A program made the position numbers and the translations under genes. The notes beneath the pieces were generated by a model. That model did no database searches. It had not been told where the DNA came from and saw only the letters and a list, made by a program, of their open reading frames with translations. Positions 25,895-33,544 of a stretch of DNA of 64,000 nt are shown here, piece after piece; within the stretch, counting starts at the first letter, position 1; each line of letters starts with the position of its first letter. The stretch comes from Lysinibacillus cavernae (GTDB lineage Bacteria > Bacillota > Bacilli > Bacillales_A > Planococcaceae): positions 1-64,000 of the forward strand of contig NZ_WMEF01000003.1 of assembly GCF_009724685.1 (NCBI RefSeq), in the 5' to 3' direction.

Positions 25895-26515
25895 CTATAT
25901 GATGCCATGCGTTGAAATGGGATATAAATTGCCTTGAAAAGCAAAAGAAATTCTACCTGTTTCTTCAGATACAACCATAACAAGGGCATCACTCAACTCA
26001 CTTAATCCTAATGCAGCACGATGCCTTGTTCCTAATTTTTTCTCTCCTGTATAACGCTCTGACAGTGGCAAAACATTTGCAGCCGATTCAATTTGATTTT
26101 GATTTACGAGTACTGCTCCATCATGTAGCGGATTACCAGGAAAGAAAATAGATTCTAATAAAGAATGAGTTAAGTCTGCACCAATATGGATGCCAGGTCG
26201 TATCAGATTCTCTAACGCATCCTGTCGTTGAATAACAATTAAACCACCATGTCTTCTGGAAGACATATTTTGAACACTATGTGATAGTTCCGGATACTTT
26301 TCTGTAAACGGGGAAAGATAACAATTTAAATAAAACGTGGCCGCCTTCATTTCAATTGTCAAAAATTTTTCTTTAATTTTTTCAAAATTACCAAGGAGGC
26401 AATTTGTATCTGTATCCATTTCTTGTACACTGTGCTGTAATGACATAATTACTTGGAGAAGCTCTTCCTTTAATGTTTCTTTCATCGGTGAAAAATCACA
26501 ATTTATTGGATTCAC
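25895..26515 (-). CDS. cdaS: Diadenylate cyclase, CdaS-like
   Basis: 206 aa from GTG 26515, preceded by GAGAGGTG with 6 nt spacing; this equals the 207-aa length of B. subtilis CdaS. Residues about 10-65 form the N-terminal helical autoinhibitory part, and 75-206 the DisA_N cyclase domain. The catalytic motifs DGA (132-134) and RHR (164-166, in GTRHRAALG) are intact, so the enzyme should make c-di-AMP from two ATP. It has no membrane segments (unlike CdaA) and no DNA-binding part (unlike DisA). CdaS works in the forespore and in germination, which supports a spore-forming host. Confidence 0.88.
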   Translation of the reverse strand: MNPINCDFSPMKETLKEELLQVIMSLQHSVQEMDTDTNCLLGNFEKIKEKFLTIEMKAATFYLNCYLSPFTEKYPELSHSVQNMSSRRHGGLIVIQRQDALENLIRPGIHIGADLTHSLLESIFFPGNPLHDGAVLVNQNQIESAANVLPLSERYTGEKKLGTRHRAALGLSELSDALVMVVSEETGRISFAFQGNLYPISTHGII

Positions 26516-26615
26516 AACAAGCACCTCTCTTTCATAAAACAGTGAAGACCCTTCTCCCATTAGTTTCTCTAGATAGGCTCATTTTATGCGCATTAGAAAC
26601 TGAAGAACATAATGG

Positions 26616-27995
26616 TTAAGAAACATTTGGTTCCTTTCTCAAATACAGTGACAATAGTAGTCCTATGAAACTCAATATTGTTGTCGCAATGAAAGCTGAA
26701 CGAATCCCGTTTAACATTGCATCAGCTACACCCATTTGCTGTTGGTTAGCAGTTACTGTACTCATGATTGTTACTAATAATGCAGTGACTAACGCACCTC
26801 CAACCATACGCAGTGTACTATTCATCGCTGTCGCATGTGCCATCAAATGTGTAGGTAAAGCGTTCATACCCGCCGTTGTGAGAGGCATCATGATCATTGA
26901 AATACCAAAGGAAATCATGGTAAACAGCACTGCAAGGACCCAAAGTTTCGTATTCATCGATAGCCCAATTAATATACTTGACCCTAGTAAAATACTTGTA
27001 AATCCAACTAGTGCCAAACCCTTCCCTCCAACTTTATCGAAAATTTTACCTGTCACTGGCGACATAAAGCCCATCACAAGTGCGCCTATCAATAACACCA
27101 GCCCTGTTTCAAGTGCAGACAGTTGACGAACGTTTTGAATATAAAATGTTAACAGTATTTGCGTACCGACCATAAGCGCATAGACCAAACTGGATAAAAA
27201 GGTTGTGACGGAAAAGATTGTAGATTGAAACACACGAAATTCAAGCATCGGTATTGGCAATTGAAGCTGACGGCAAATAAATAGAACTAACATAATCCCT
27301 CCAACCACGATTGGTAAGAGAACTTGCATGGATTGGAATCCAACGGCTCCTGCTATACTGAAACCATATAACAAGCCTCCCCACCCTAACGAAGAAAACA
27401 CGATGGAAAGACCATCTAGCTGCCCCTCTTTTTTAGTCGTTACATTTTTCATGAAAATTGTGGCTAGTGTCAATACAATGACCGAGACAGGTAATACAGT
27501 AAAAAATAGGTGGCGCCATGTAAGATGCGCTAAAATCCATCCTGATAAAGTTGGACCAACTGCTGGTGCAAAACCTGTAACAAGACCAGCTAATCCCATA
27601 ATGGACCCTCGATTTTCTTTCGGATACATCGTTAATAAAATGGTTTGCATTAATGGCATAATAACTCCTGCTCCAGACGCTTGAATGACTCTTGCAACAA
27701 GTAAAACTGTAAAAGATGGTGCAAATGCGCCTAATAAAGTACCGACACTAAATAAAGTTAGGGCAACTAGTAACAGCAAACGATTTGAAAAACGTCCAAT
27801 TAGAAAAGCTGTAATCGGTATGAGAATACCGTTCGTCAATAAATACACAGTCGTGAGCCATTGAGCTAAATTGGCATCAATCTTGAAATCTTCCATAATT
27901 GGCGGCATCGCTATGAGTAATAATGTTTGATTGAGAATAGACACAAATGCTGCGGATAGTAAAATAGCTACTAGTACACTTCTTTTTTCGTGCAT
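26616..27995 (-). CDS. MFS multidrug efflux transporter, DHA2 (EmrB/QacA) family
   Basis: 459 aa with about fourteen membrane segments. The opening SAAFVSILNQTLLLIAMPPIMEDF, the motif-A loop LIGRFSNRLLLL and the motif-C segment GLVTGFAPAVGPTLSGWIL (about residues 134-152) are those of drug:H+ antiporter 2 proteins such as LmrB and EmrB. It should export hydrophobic compounds with the proton gradient. It lies 79 nt downstream of a TetR gene and carries the same kind of GTTAGT palindrome in front. Confidence 0.92.
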   Translation of the reverse strand: MHEKRSVLVAILLSAAFVSILNQTLLLIAMPPIMEDFKIDANLAQWLTTVYLLTNGILIPITAFLIGRFSNRLLLLVALTLFSVGTLLGAFAPSFTVLLVARVIQASGAGVIMPLMQTILLTMYPKENRGSIMGLAGLVTGFAPAVGPTLSGWILAHLTWRHLFFTVLPVSVIVLTLATIFMKNVTTKKEGQLDGLSIVFSSLGWGGLLYGFSIAGAVGFQSMQVLLPIVVGGIMLVLFICRQLQLPIPMLEFRVFQSTIFSVTTFLSSLVYALMVGTQILLTFYIQNVRQLSALETGLVLLIGALVMGFMSPVTGKIFDKVGGKGLALVGFTSILLGSSILIGLSMNTKLWVLAVLFTMISFGISMIMMPLTTAGMNALPTHLMAHATAMNSTLRMVGGALVTALLVTIMSTVTANQQQMGVADAMLNGIRSAFIATTILSFIGLLLSLYLRKEPNVS

Positions 27996-28013
27996 ATGAA
28001 TTCCTCCTAATAC

Positions 28014-28033
28014 GTTAGTTAGTGATAACTAAC
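28014..28033. promoter_or_regulatory. TetR operator upstream of the MFS gene
   Basis: GTTAGTTA-GTGA-TAACTAAC is a perfect palindrome with 8-bp arms, between the tetR stop and the efflux gene start. A related palindrome precedes tetR at 28674-28691. Confidence 0.75.
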
Positions 28034-28074
28034 ATTTTATCTTAAAAAATTTTGTGTAGCTAAGTGAGTGAAAG

Positions 28075-28656
28075 CTATATACTGATTCCACTCACAAAAG
28101 TAGCTACTAAATGTTGAACAAAAGAATCCTTTTGATCTTTTAAAAAATGATGCTCCCATAAAGCATTTGATACAAAAAAACCAAAAAGACTCGTTAAAAA
28201 TACAATGGCCTGCGCTTTTGTATCTATCTCCCTTATCTTGCCTTGTTCGATTTGATATTGGAAATAAGCTGCTACTAATTGTTGTAACTGTTGGGTTTGA
28301 TTATTAGAAATAGTATTCATTAATTCAGGTAGCATACTTCTATCTTGTGTCGTAATAAGAAAAATCGGTTTATTTTTTTCCATAAAAGCTAAATAAGTGT
28401 TGGCAATTTGCTTTAAGTCATTCGCTACGTCTCCTGATAAGTTTTGAGAAAAAAATTGTTCGAAGTATGGGATATAAGAATGTTTATGTAGCACAGCATG
28501 AAGGATCCCCATTTTTGTTTCGAAATGACGGAAAACAGTCATTTCACTAACACCAGCTACTATAGCAATATCTTTTACAGAGACATTCGAATAGCCCCTC
28601 TCAGTCATTAAACTTGTAGCTGCAGTAAGAATTTTATCTTTTGTATCTTTTTTCAA
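28075..28656 (-). CDS. TetR-family regulator of the MFS pump
   Basis: 193 aa. The N-terminal helix-turn-helix is KILTAATSLMTERGYSNVSVKDIAIVAGVSEMTVFRHFETKMGIL (about residues 8-52); the C-terminal helical domain is the ligand pocket and dimer interface, ending with hydrophobic helices (IVFLTSLFGFFVSNALWEH). It precedes the efflux gene in the same direction, and matching palindromes lie in front of both genes, so it probably represses both until an exported drug binds it. Confidence 0.88.
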   Translation of the reverse strand: MKKDTKDKILTAATSLMTERGYSNVSVKDIAIVAGVSEMTVFRHFETKMGILHAVLHKHSYIPYFEQFFSQNLSGDVANDLKQIANTYLAFMEKNKPIFLITTQDRSMLPELMNTISNNQTQQLQQLVAAYFQYQIEQGKIREIDTKAQAIVFLTSLFGFFVSNALWEHHFLKDQKDSFVQHLVATFVSGISI

Positions 28657-28673
28657 TCTAAACTCCCCCTAAA

Positions 28674-28691
28674 TGTTAGTTATGACTAACA
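28674..28691. promoter_or_regulatory. TetR operator upstream of the tetR gene
   Basis: TGTTAGT-TATG-ACTAACA, a perfect palindrome with 7-bp arms 18 nt upstream of the tetR start, sharing GTTAGT/ACTAAC with the site before the efflux gene. Confidence 0.75.
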
Positions 28692-28727
28692 AAAATATAA
28701 TCGACTCGACTAGACTTGTCAAAAAAA

Positions 28728-28765
28728 ACGTGTTACCTCTAGTAAATGTTCTAGTGATAACACGT
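28728..28765 (-). terminator. Terminator of the small membrane protein gene
   Basis: Outer arms ACGTGTTA (28728-28735) and TAACACGT (28758-28765), with further pairing through CTAG inside; on the minus strand it is followed by TTTTTTTT. Confidence 0.75.
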
Positions 28766-28773
28766 CTATGCTT

Positions 28774-29004
28774 TTACATATGTCCTGCCCTAATCTTCTT
28801 CACGATACTAAAAGTCGTGTATGTAGCAGCTGGTGCTAATACGACAATAAAAATAATCCAAACGGTTAAGTTATTTGTCGCTTTCAACGTTTCATAGTTT
28901 GTTATAACAAAAATAATTAGACCAACTAATAATAAATAGCTCAGCACATTTGGAAATATGACGATTAATCGCAATAGTGCTGGTGGCATTTTTTGTTGAT
29001 TCAT
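28774..29004 (-). CDS. Small two-pass membrane protein
   Basis: 76 aa from ATG 29004 (MNQQKMPPALLRLIVIFPNVL), preceded by AAGGGGT about 9 nt upstream; a GTG 9 nt earlier is too close to that site. Two hydrophobic helices are predicted (about residues 9-31 and 42-64), with a basic cytoplasmic tail IVKKIRAGHM. I do not recognise a family. It stands alone between the tetR gene and rnz and has its own terminator. Confidence 0.65.
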   Translation of the reverse strand: MNQQKMPPALLRLIVIFPNVLSYLLLVGLIIFVITNYETLKATNNLTVWIIFIVVLAPAATYTTFSIVKKIRAGHM

Positions 29005-29078
29005 TTTAACCACACCCCTTTTTTCAATTATACGGGAATAAAGTGATTTATCGTACTATATTTTTCCTTTTATCCTTT

Positions 29079-29215
29079 CTATTTGCCTGCTAATAGTTGA
29101 AGATTTTCGGCTGTTGGATTTACTTCCTCAGTGCTAGCAGCAATTTCTGTCGTTGAGCTAGATTCATTATGATGTCTTCAAAGGATTGCTATGCTTCTTG
29201 TACTTGCACGATTAG
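29079..29215 (-). pseudogene. Remnant of a methyl-accepting chemotaxis protein
   Basis: The minus strand encodes, across a frame shift and a stop, EDIIMNLAQ then SSTTEIAASTEEVNPTAEN then LQLLAGK-stop. TTEIAASTEEVNPTAE matches the highly conserved signalling/adaptation helix of chemoreceptors (cf. ITEIAASTEEMNASAEE). There is no start or upstream domain, so only the last 40 or so codons of a dead receptor gene remain. Confidence 0.6.
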
Positions 29216-29230
29216 ACCTACAAATAAAAA

Positions 29231-29266
29231 AACATCTATTAGATGAATGCTCAAATAATAGATGTT
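29231..29266 (-). terminator. Terminator of rnz
   Basis: Perfect 11-bp arms AACATCTATTA (29231-29241) and TAATAGATGTT (29256-29266); on the minus strand followed by a T-rich tract. It lies 6 nt after the rnz stop. Confidence 0.85.
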
Positions 29267-29272
29267 ATGTTA

Positions 29273-30205
29273 TTAAATTAATTGATTGTTTTGCCAAGTA
29301 AATATGGCTTGATCCGATGTTAGTAGCGTTTGAGGGAAAATTTCCTGTGCTTCTGTCAAAAATTGAGGTAAATCGTGTGGCAGAAAGCGGGCACTTAAAT
29401 GGTTTAATAGTAAATACTGTGCGTTAGCTCGCTGTGCCACCTTTGCGGCTTCCACATTTGTAGCATGACCATAGCTGGCTGCTAAATCGGTTGTTGTGCT
29501 GTCAAAGGTTGCTTCATGTACAATGATATCAGCATCCATTGATAGTTGAATGGCTTCTTCACAGTATTTAGTATCACCTAAAATCGTCAGAGTGAAGCCT
29601 TTTTTGGCAGGTGCAACAACGTCTTTCGCTTGGATAACATCTCCATTTTCAAGCACGATATCATGTCCGTTTTTTAATTTTCCAAGCAATGGCCCTTTTG
29701 GAACGCCAAGAGCTTGTACTTTGTCAATTAATAATTCGCCAGGTAAATCCTTTTGTTCAATACGATACCCATAACATGGCACAACATGACGCAGTTCCTT
29801 TGCATGGATTGTAAAATGCGCGTCCTCAAAAATAATACCTTCATGCACTTCTACAAAGTGCAAAGGATAAGTTAAATGTGTTTTGGATAAAGCAAAAGTT
29901 TGTTCAATCCATTGCTGTAAACCTGGTGGGCCGAAGAGCGTTAGAGGTTCGTCCCCTCCTTGAAAGGAACGAGAACTTAAAAACCCTGGCAATCCAAAAA
30001 TATGATCACCATGCAAATGCGTAATAAAAATTTTCGTTACTTTCCGGGGCTTTAACGAGGTGTGTAAGATTTGATGCTGCGTCGCCTCCCCACAATCAAA
30101 TAGCCACATTTCACTTACTTCATCTAATAGCTTTACCATCAAGGCACTCGTATTTCGTTCTTTTGAAGGCATGCCTGCGCCTGTCCCTAAAAAATGTAGC
30201 TGCAC
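29273..30205 (-). CDS. rnz: Ribonuclease Z
   Basis: 310 aa zinc endonuclease that trims the 3' end of tRNA precursors lacking encoded CCA. The MBL motif HLHGDH is at residues 63-68, followed by the other ligands in GHATNVEAA and LNHLSARF near the C terminus and the long exosite segment. The start is GTG 30205 (read MQLHFLGTGAGMPSKERN), with GAGGTG 6 nt upstream, giving the normal ~307-aa length; a longer frame to 30319 crosses the previous terminator. B. subtilis rnz (yqjK) also lies in the yqj region. Confidence 0.95.
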   Translation of the reverse strand: MQLHFLGTGAGMPSKERNTSALMVKLLDEVSEMWLFDCGEATQHQILHTSLKPRKVTKIFITHLHGDHIFGLPGFLSSRSFQGGDEPLTLFGPPGLQQWIEQTFALSKTHLTYPLHFVEVHEGIIFEDAHFTIHAKELRHVVPCYGYRIEQKDLPGELLIDKVQALGVPKGPLLGKLKNGHDIVLENGDVIQAKDVVAPAKKGFTLTILGDTKYCEEAIQLSMDADIIVHEATFDSTTTDLAASYGHATNVEAAKVAQRANAQYLLLNHLSARFLPHDLPQFLTEAQEIFPQTLLTSDQAIFTWQNNQLI

Positions 30206-30261
30206 ATATGCCACCTCACTTCTTGTTCTATCGTTATATTGTACCCTAACATTCCCAATAA

Positions 30262-30298
30262 GAAAAACCTTTGGTGAACAGCTTTCTCCAAAGGTTTC
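30262..30298 (-). terminator. Terminator at the end of the cobalamin operon
   Basis: Arms AAACCTTTGG (30265-30274) and CCAAAGGTTT (30288-30297); on the minus strand it is followed by TTCTT. It begins 6 nt after the stop of the last gene of the operon. Confidence 0.8.
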
Positions 30299-30303
30299 TC
30301 GAT

Positions 30304-31140
30304 TTATCTTGGTTGCCATGAAACAAGCGCTGCATGAAAATCATGTCGATAATAATAACGTCCATCTTTTTCTTCAATAAACGGTAGGAGCGATTCCTCT
30401 ACATGTGCTTGCTTGAAGTTTTTATTTAATATTTTTTTACTTTGAGTAGTCACAAGCTGTTCATAGCTTTCATATTCATAAATGCGCTCTAATGGTATAA
30501 TTTCACAATTTGCGTAAATATCCATCTCATACAGTAAATTTAAAAATTCAATATAATCTCTGCGAGGGAATTTGATATCGTAGCCATACTTCTCATATAA
30601 TCGCTCATAGTGAGGCTGGATTGGCCCTGTCGTCATGCCAATAATGGCACGTTTTTTCGCTAATCGATTCATATGAGATAAGGCCGCTTTGATTTCATAC
30701 ATACGGTAAAAACAATTCACACCCAAGACGATATCATGTGGCTCGATCTTATCACTTTCTAGACTTTCCCATTTTGCATGCACATATGAAACGTGCTCCT
30801 GTTGAGGCATACACTCTTGTAAGTAATGTAAAATGCTCTCAGAGCTATCCACACATGTTAACTTGTTCACTCTATCTGCCAATGGAAACGTATAATTACC
30901 CCATCCAGGTCCAATTTCTAACACGGAATGCTGAGGATCAATATATTTTTGAAGCTCCTGAAAAATGCGTGCGGCATAGGGATCAGTTTGACCCAATTTT
31001 TTCCGAGCAACGGATTGCATCCAAAATTGCTCCTCTAGCTGATCATTCACCATACGCTCAGGCATAATCCCATGCCAATCCTTCATGCCTTCCTGCCATA
31101 ATGCCTCATAATTAATGGCTAATGGTCCTTTTCTCGTCAT
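30304..31140 (-). CDS. Class I SAM-dependent methyltransferase at the end of the cob operon
   Basis: 278 aa. The SAM-binding motif I is VLEIGPGWGNYTFPLA (about residues 74-89) with the acidic end of strand 2 at CVDSSES near 100 and HDIVLGVNCFYRM near 133. The N-terminal part (ALWQEGMKDWHGIMPERM) and C-terminal part (about 180-278, with FPRRDYIEFLNLLYEMDI) are outside the common fold. It overlaps the cobQ stop by ATGA, so it is translated with it. All eight corrin C-methylations are already covered by other genes here, so its substrate is unknown. Confidence 0.8.
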   Translation of the reverse strand: MTRKGPLAINYEALWQEGMKDWHGIMPERMVNDQLEEQFWMQSVARKKLGQTDPYAARIFQELQKYIDPQHSVLEIGPGWGNYTFPLADRVNKLTCVDSSESILHYLQECMPQQEHVSYVHAKWESLESDKIEPHDIVLGVNCFYRMYEIKAALSHMNRLAKKRAIIGMTTGPIQPHYERLYEKYGYDIKFPRRDYIEFLNLLYEMDIYANCEIIPLERIYEYESYEQLVTTQSKKILNKNFKQAHVEESLLPFIEEKDGRYYYRHDFHAALVSWQPR

Positions 31141-32645
31141 ACAGATACCTCTATAGATAAAATTTCATATATTTTTTTCATATCAAGATTTGATCGAACA
31201 TGCTCGGCTAACATATTATAGGCATCTTCTCTTCGTTCTGTGTCACTTTTCACATCACTTGGTAAAGCCGTTAACCCTTTTTTCACTCGTAATTCATTAA
31301 CAAGCTGGCGGGTAAAGGTGCGATTATGGAACAAACCATGGAAATACGTACCAATCACTTGCTCATCATGACTGATTGCGCCATCTTCTCGCCCATCCTC
31401 TAGCAGTAAAAATGGTGATACCTCATCACGTAAAATTTTCGTACGTCCTAGATGAATCTCATAGCCTGTCAATCTATCCTGCCCTCTTGTTCCTGTCATT
31501 TGCACCGTTTTTTTATTGCCTACAAAAATCGTTTCCATTGGCAATAATCCAAGACCATGTGCCGATTCACCATTTCCCTCCACTGCATCTGGGTCTAGTA
31601 ATGTCTCACCAAGCATTTGAAAACCACCGCAAATGCCGATAATTTTTGTACCTCGTTCACGTAAATGGGCTATGGCTTGATCGAAGCCTTGTGCCTTTAA
31701 CCAAGCTAAATCATCCATTGTACTTTTTGTTCCTGGCAAAATGAGTAAGTCTGGTGTACCTAACTCGTTGATATGGCCAATTAAACGGACCCCTACTTCA
31801 GGTTCGTCGAAAAATGGATCGACATCAGTGAAGTTTGAAATACGTGGTAAACGAATCATCGCCACATCTACGGCGAATTCCCCTGGTTTTGGCTTTTTAA
31901 AGCGTAATGACGATAAAGCGAGTGAATCTTCCGCTTCAATATTGACATCTAGATAAGGTACAACGCCAAGCACAGGGATGCCTGTTTCTCGCTCCACCCA
32001 TTCAAGACCATCATCCAGTAATTCTCGCATACCTCTAAATTTATTGATGATTAGTCCTTTGACACGTGCTCGCTCCGCCTCATCAAGCAATGCCAGTGTG
32101 CCAATTATCGAGGCAAAGACCCCACCACGATCAATATCAGCAACAAGCACAACCGCTGCATCTGCTAAATGTGCCATGCGCATATTGGCAATATCGCGAT
32201 CCTTTAAGTTAATCTCCGCTGGGCTACCTGCCCCCTCTAGGACGATGACATCATATGTATTTTGTAGCGTTCGTACTGATTTTTCAACGATGGGCATCGC
32301 TTCCTGTACAAAATTATTGCGGTAGCTTTTAGCATCCATATTTAAAAAATGTTTGCCATGGACGATGACCTCTGACATCATATCTTGCTTGGGTTTTAGC
32401 AGTATGGGATTCATATCGGTCGTCGCAACAACCCGAGCTGCCTCTGCCTGTACCCCTTGTGCCCGGCCAATTTCTCCGCCATCCTTTGTAACAAAAGAAT
32501 TGAGGGCCATATTTTGTGATTTAAACGGCACGACATTTAGTCCATCATCCGAAAATATACGACAGAGTGCCGTACAAATCATACTTTTTCCAACATCGGA
32601 AGCTGTTCCTTGAATCATAATTGATTTAGCTGGTGGCATAGTCAT
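31137..32645 (-). CDS. cobQ: Cobyric acid synthase (CobQ/CbiP)
   Basis: 502 aa glutamine amidotransferase that amidates side chains b, d, e and g of adenosylcobyrinic a,c-diamide to give adenosylcobyric acid. The N-terminal dethiobiotin-synthetase-like ATPase carries GTASDVGKSMI (about residues 13-23); the C-terminal class I glutaminase domain has the nucleophile in IIGICGGFQML (Cys near 330) and the late histidine in GTYFHGLFHN. The start ATG 32645 has GGAGG just upstream. The preceding repeat array separates it from btuR; its end overlaps the methyltransferase start. Confidence 0.96.
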   Translation of the reverse strand: MTMPPAKSIMIQGTASDVGKSMICTALCRIFSDDGLNVVPFKSQNMALNSFVTKDGGEIGRAQGVQAEAARVVATTDMNPILLKPKQDMMSEVIVHGKHFLNMDAKSYRNNFVQEAMPIVEKSVRTLQNTYDVIVLEGAGSPAEINLKDRDIANMRMAHLADAAVVLVADIDRGGVFASIIGTLALLDEAERARVKGLIINKFRGMRELLDDGLEWVERETGIPVLGVVPYLDVNIEAEDSLALSSLRFKKPKPGEFAVDVAMIRLPRISNFTDVDPFFDEPEVGVRLIGHINELGTPDLLILPGTKSTMDDLAWLKAQGFDQAIAHLRERGTKIIGICGGFQMLGETLLDPDAVEGNGESAHGLGLLPMETIFVGNKKTVQMTGTRGQDRLTGYEIHLGRTKILRDEVSPFLLLEDGREDGAISHDEQVIGTYFHGLFHNRTFTRQLVNELRVKKGLTALPSDVKSDTERREDAYNMLAEHVRSNLDMKKIYEILSIEVSV

Positions 32646-32689
32646 TTTCCTCCGTAATTATTGGTGTGACGTGGGTGTTCTATCGCATT

Positions 32690-32968
32690 GCTCAAGTATT
32701 TGCCTTTGTTCTGCGGGTATTCTAGCGTTGGTCGCGGGTATTTCCCTTTGCTCCGCGGGTATTCTAGCGCTGGTCGCGGGTATTCCCCTTTGCTCCGCGG
32801 GTATTCTAGCGCTGGTCGCGGGTATTTCCCTTTGCTCCGCGGGTATTTCTTCGTTCCGCGGGTATTCCCCTTCGCTCCGCAGGTATTTCTTCGTTCCGCG
32901 GGTATTTCCCTTCGCTCCGGGTATTCGCCTTTGTTCCGCGGGTATTCGCCTTCACTCCGCCAGTATAC
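32690..32968. repeat. GC-rich array of ~21-bp repeats between btuR and cobQ
   Basis: About twelve imperfect units of 19-21 bp on the plus strand following the pattern GGGTATTYCYCTTYGCTCCGC, with two or three alternating units ending in TAGCGCTGGTCGC. The stretch is far richer in G+C than its surroundings. It lies inside the operon's transcribed region, between the btuR stop and the cobQ start. Open frames cross it on both strands, but they are low-complexity and lack ribosome-binding sites; the minus-strand one ends in the ATGA of the cobQ start, which I take as chance. Unit length and purine/pyrimidine strand bias resemble the array at 1-371. Confidence 0.9.
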
Positions 32969-32994
32969 TTCACTCAATAACAATGAAAAATGCT

Positions 32995-33531
32995 TTAAAA
33001 TTCAAGCCCTTTCACCGCTGGAATACCTTCATCATAGTAATGTTTTGTTGCATCAATGTTTGACACTAAATCAGCCAATGCAATGAACGCAGGATTGGCA
33101 CTTCTTCCTGTGACAACCAGATGCATCGTCGACGGGCGTTGCTGAATGGCCTCCATGACTTCTGCTAGTGGTAGAACATCATCGATTGGAAACTTGGTAA
33201 TAGCCAGTGCATTGTTTAACTCATCTAGCACCAATAAATCAATGCTTTCATCCTGCAGGGCTGCCTTCGTTTTTTTCCACGCCTTTGCTAATGCCACACG
33301 ATGCTCCTCAGGTGTTTTTGTCCATGTAAAGCCAATACCCATTTGTTCCATTTCCACACCAAGCTTACGAAGAGCAATTTGCTCTCCGTAAGTACGCTCT
33401 GGTGATTTGATGAACTGTAGATAGCGCACATTTAAACCACGACCAACCGCACGTAAAGTAACACCAAGTGATGCTGTCGTTTTGCCCTTTCCTTCGCCTG
33501 TATATACTAAAAACAAGCCTTTTCTTGCCAT
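32995..33531 (-). CDS. btuR: Corrinoid adenosyltransferase (BtuR/CobO)
   Basis: 178 aa from ATG 33531 (MARKGLFLVYTGEGKGKTTAS), which has AAGGGGG 8 nt upstream; an in-frame codon at 33570 is not needed. It transfers the 5'-deoxyadenosyl group of ATP to cob(I)yrinic acid a,c-diamide. The P-loop GEGKGKTTAS is at residues 12-21, LLVLDELNNAL near 110 and VVTGRSANPAF near 145 complete the CobA/BtuR family pattern. Length and place in the operon (last gene of the B. megaterium-type order) agree. Confidence 0.95.
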   Translation of the reverse strand: MARKGLFLVYTGEGKGKTTASLGVTLRAVGRGLNVRYLQFIKSPERTYGEQIALRKLGVEMEQMGIGFTWTKTPEEHRVALAKAWKKTKAALQDESIDLLVLDELNNALAITKFPIDDVLPLAEVMEAIQQRPSTMHLVVTGRSANPAFIALADLVSNIDATKHYYDEGIPAVKGLEF

Positions 33532-33544
33532 GTTGATAGCCCCC

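Noticed and set aside
26665..27684. Plus-strand open frames opposite the MFS pump
   Set aside because: Antisense shadows of a well-supported transporter gene; no start signals.
30206..30319. N-terminal extension of rnz
   Set aside because: It covers the terminator of the previous gene; the GTG at 30205 gives the normal protein start and length.
32690..32968. CRISPR array
   Set aside because: Units follow each other directly without spacers; no cas genes nearby.
32642..33086. Long open frames on both strands through the repeat array before cobQ
   Set aside because: All are products of the 21-bp repeat (EYPRSKGKYPRP or RGYFPLLRGYS patterns). The minus-strand one starts with an unsupported TTG; its ATGA overlap with cobQ is striking but not enough.
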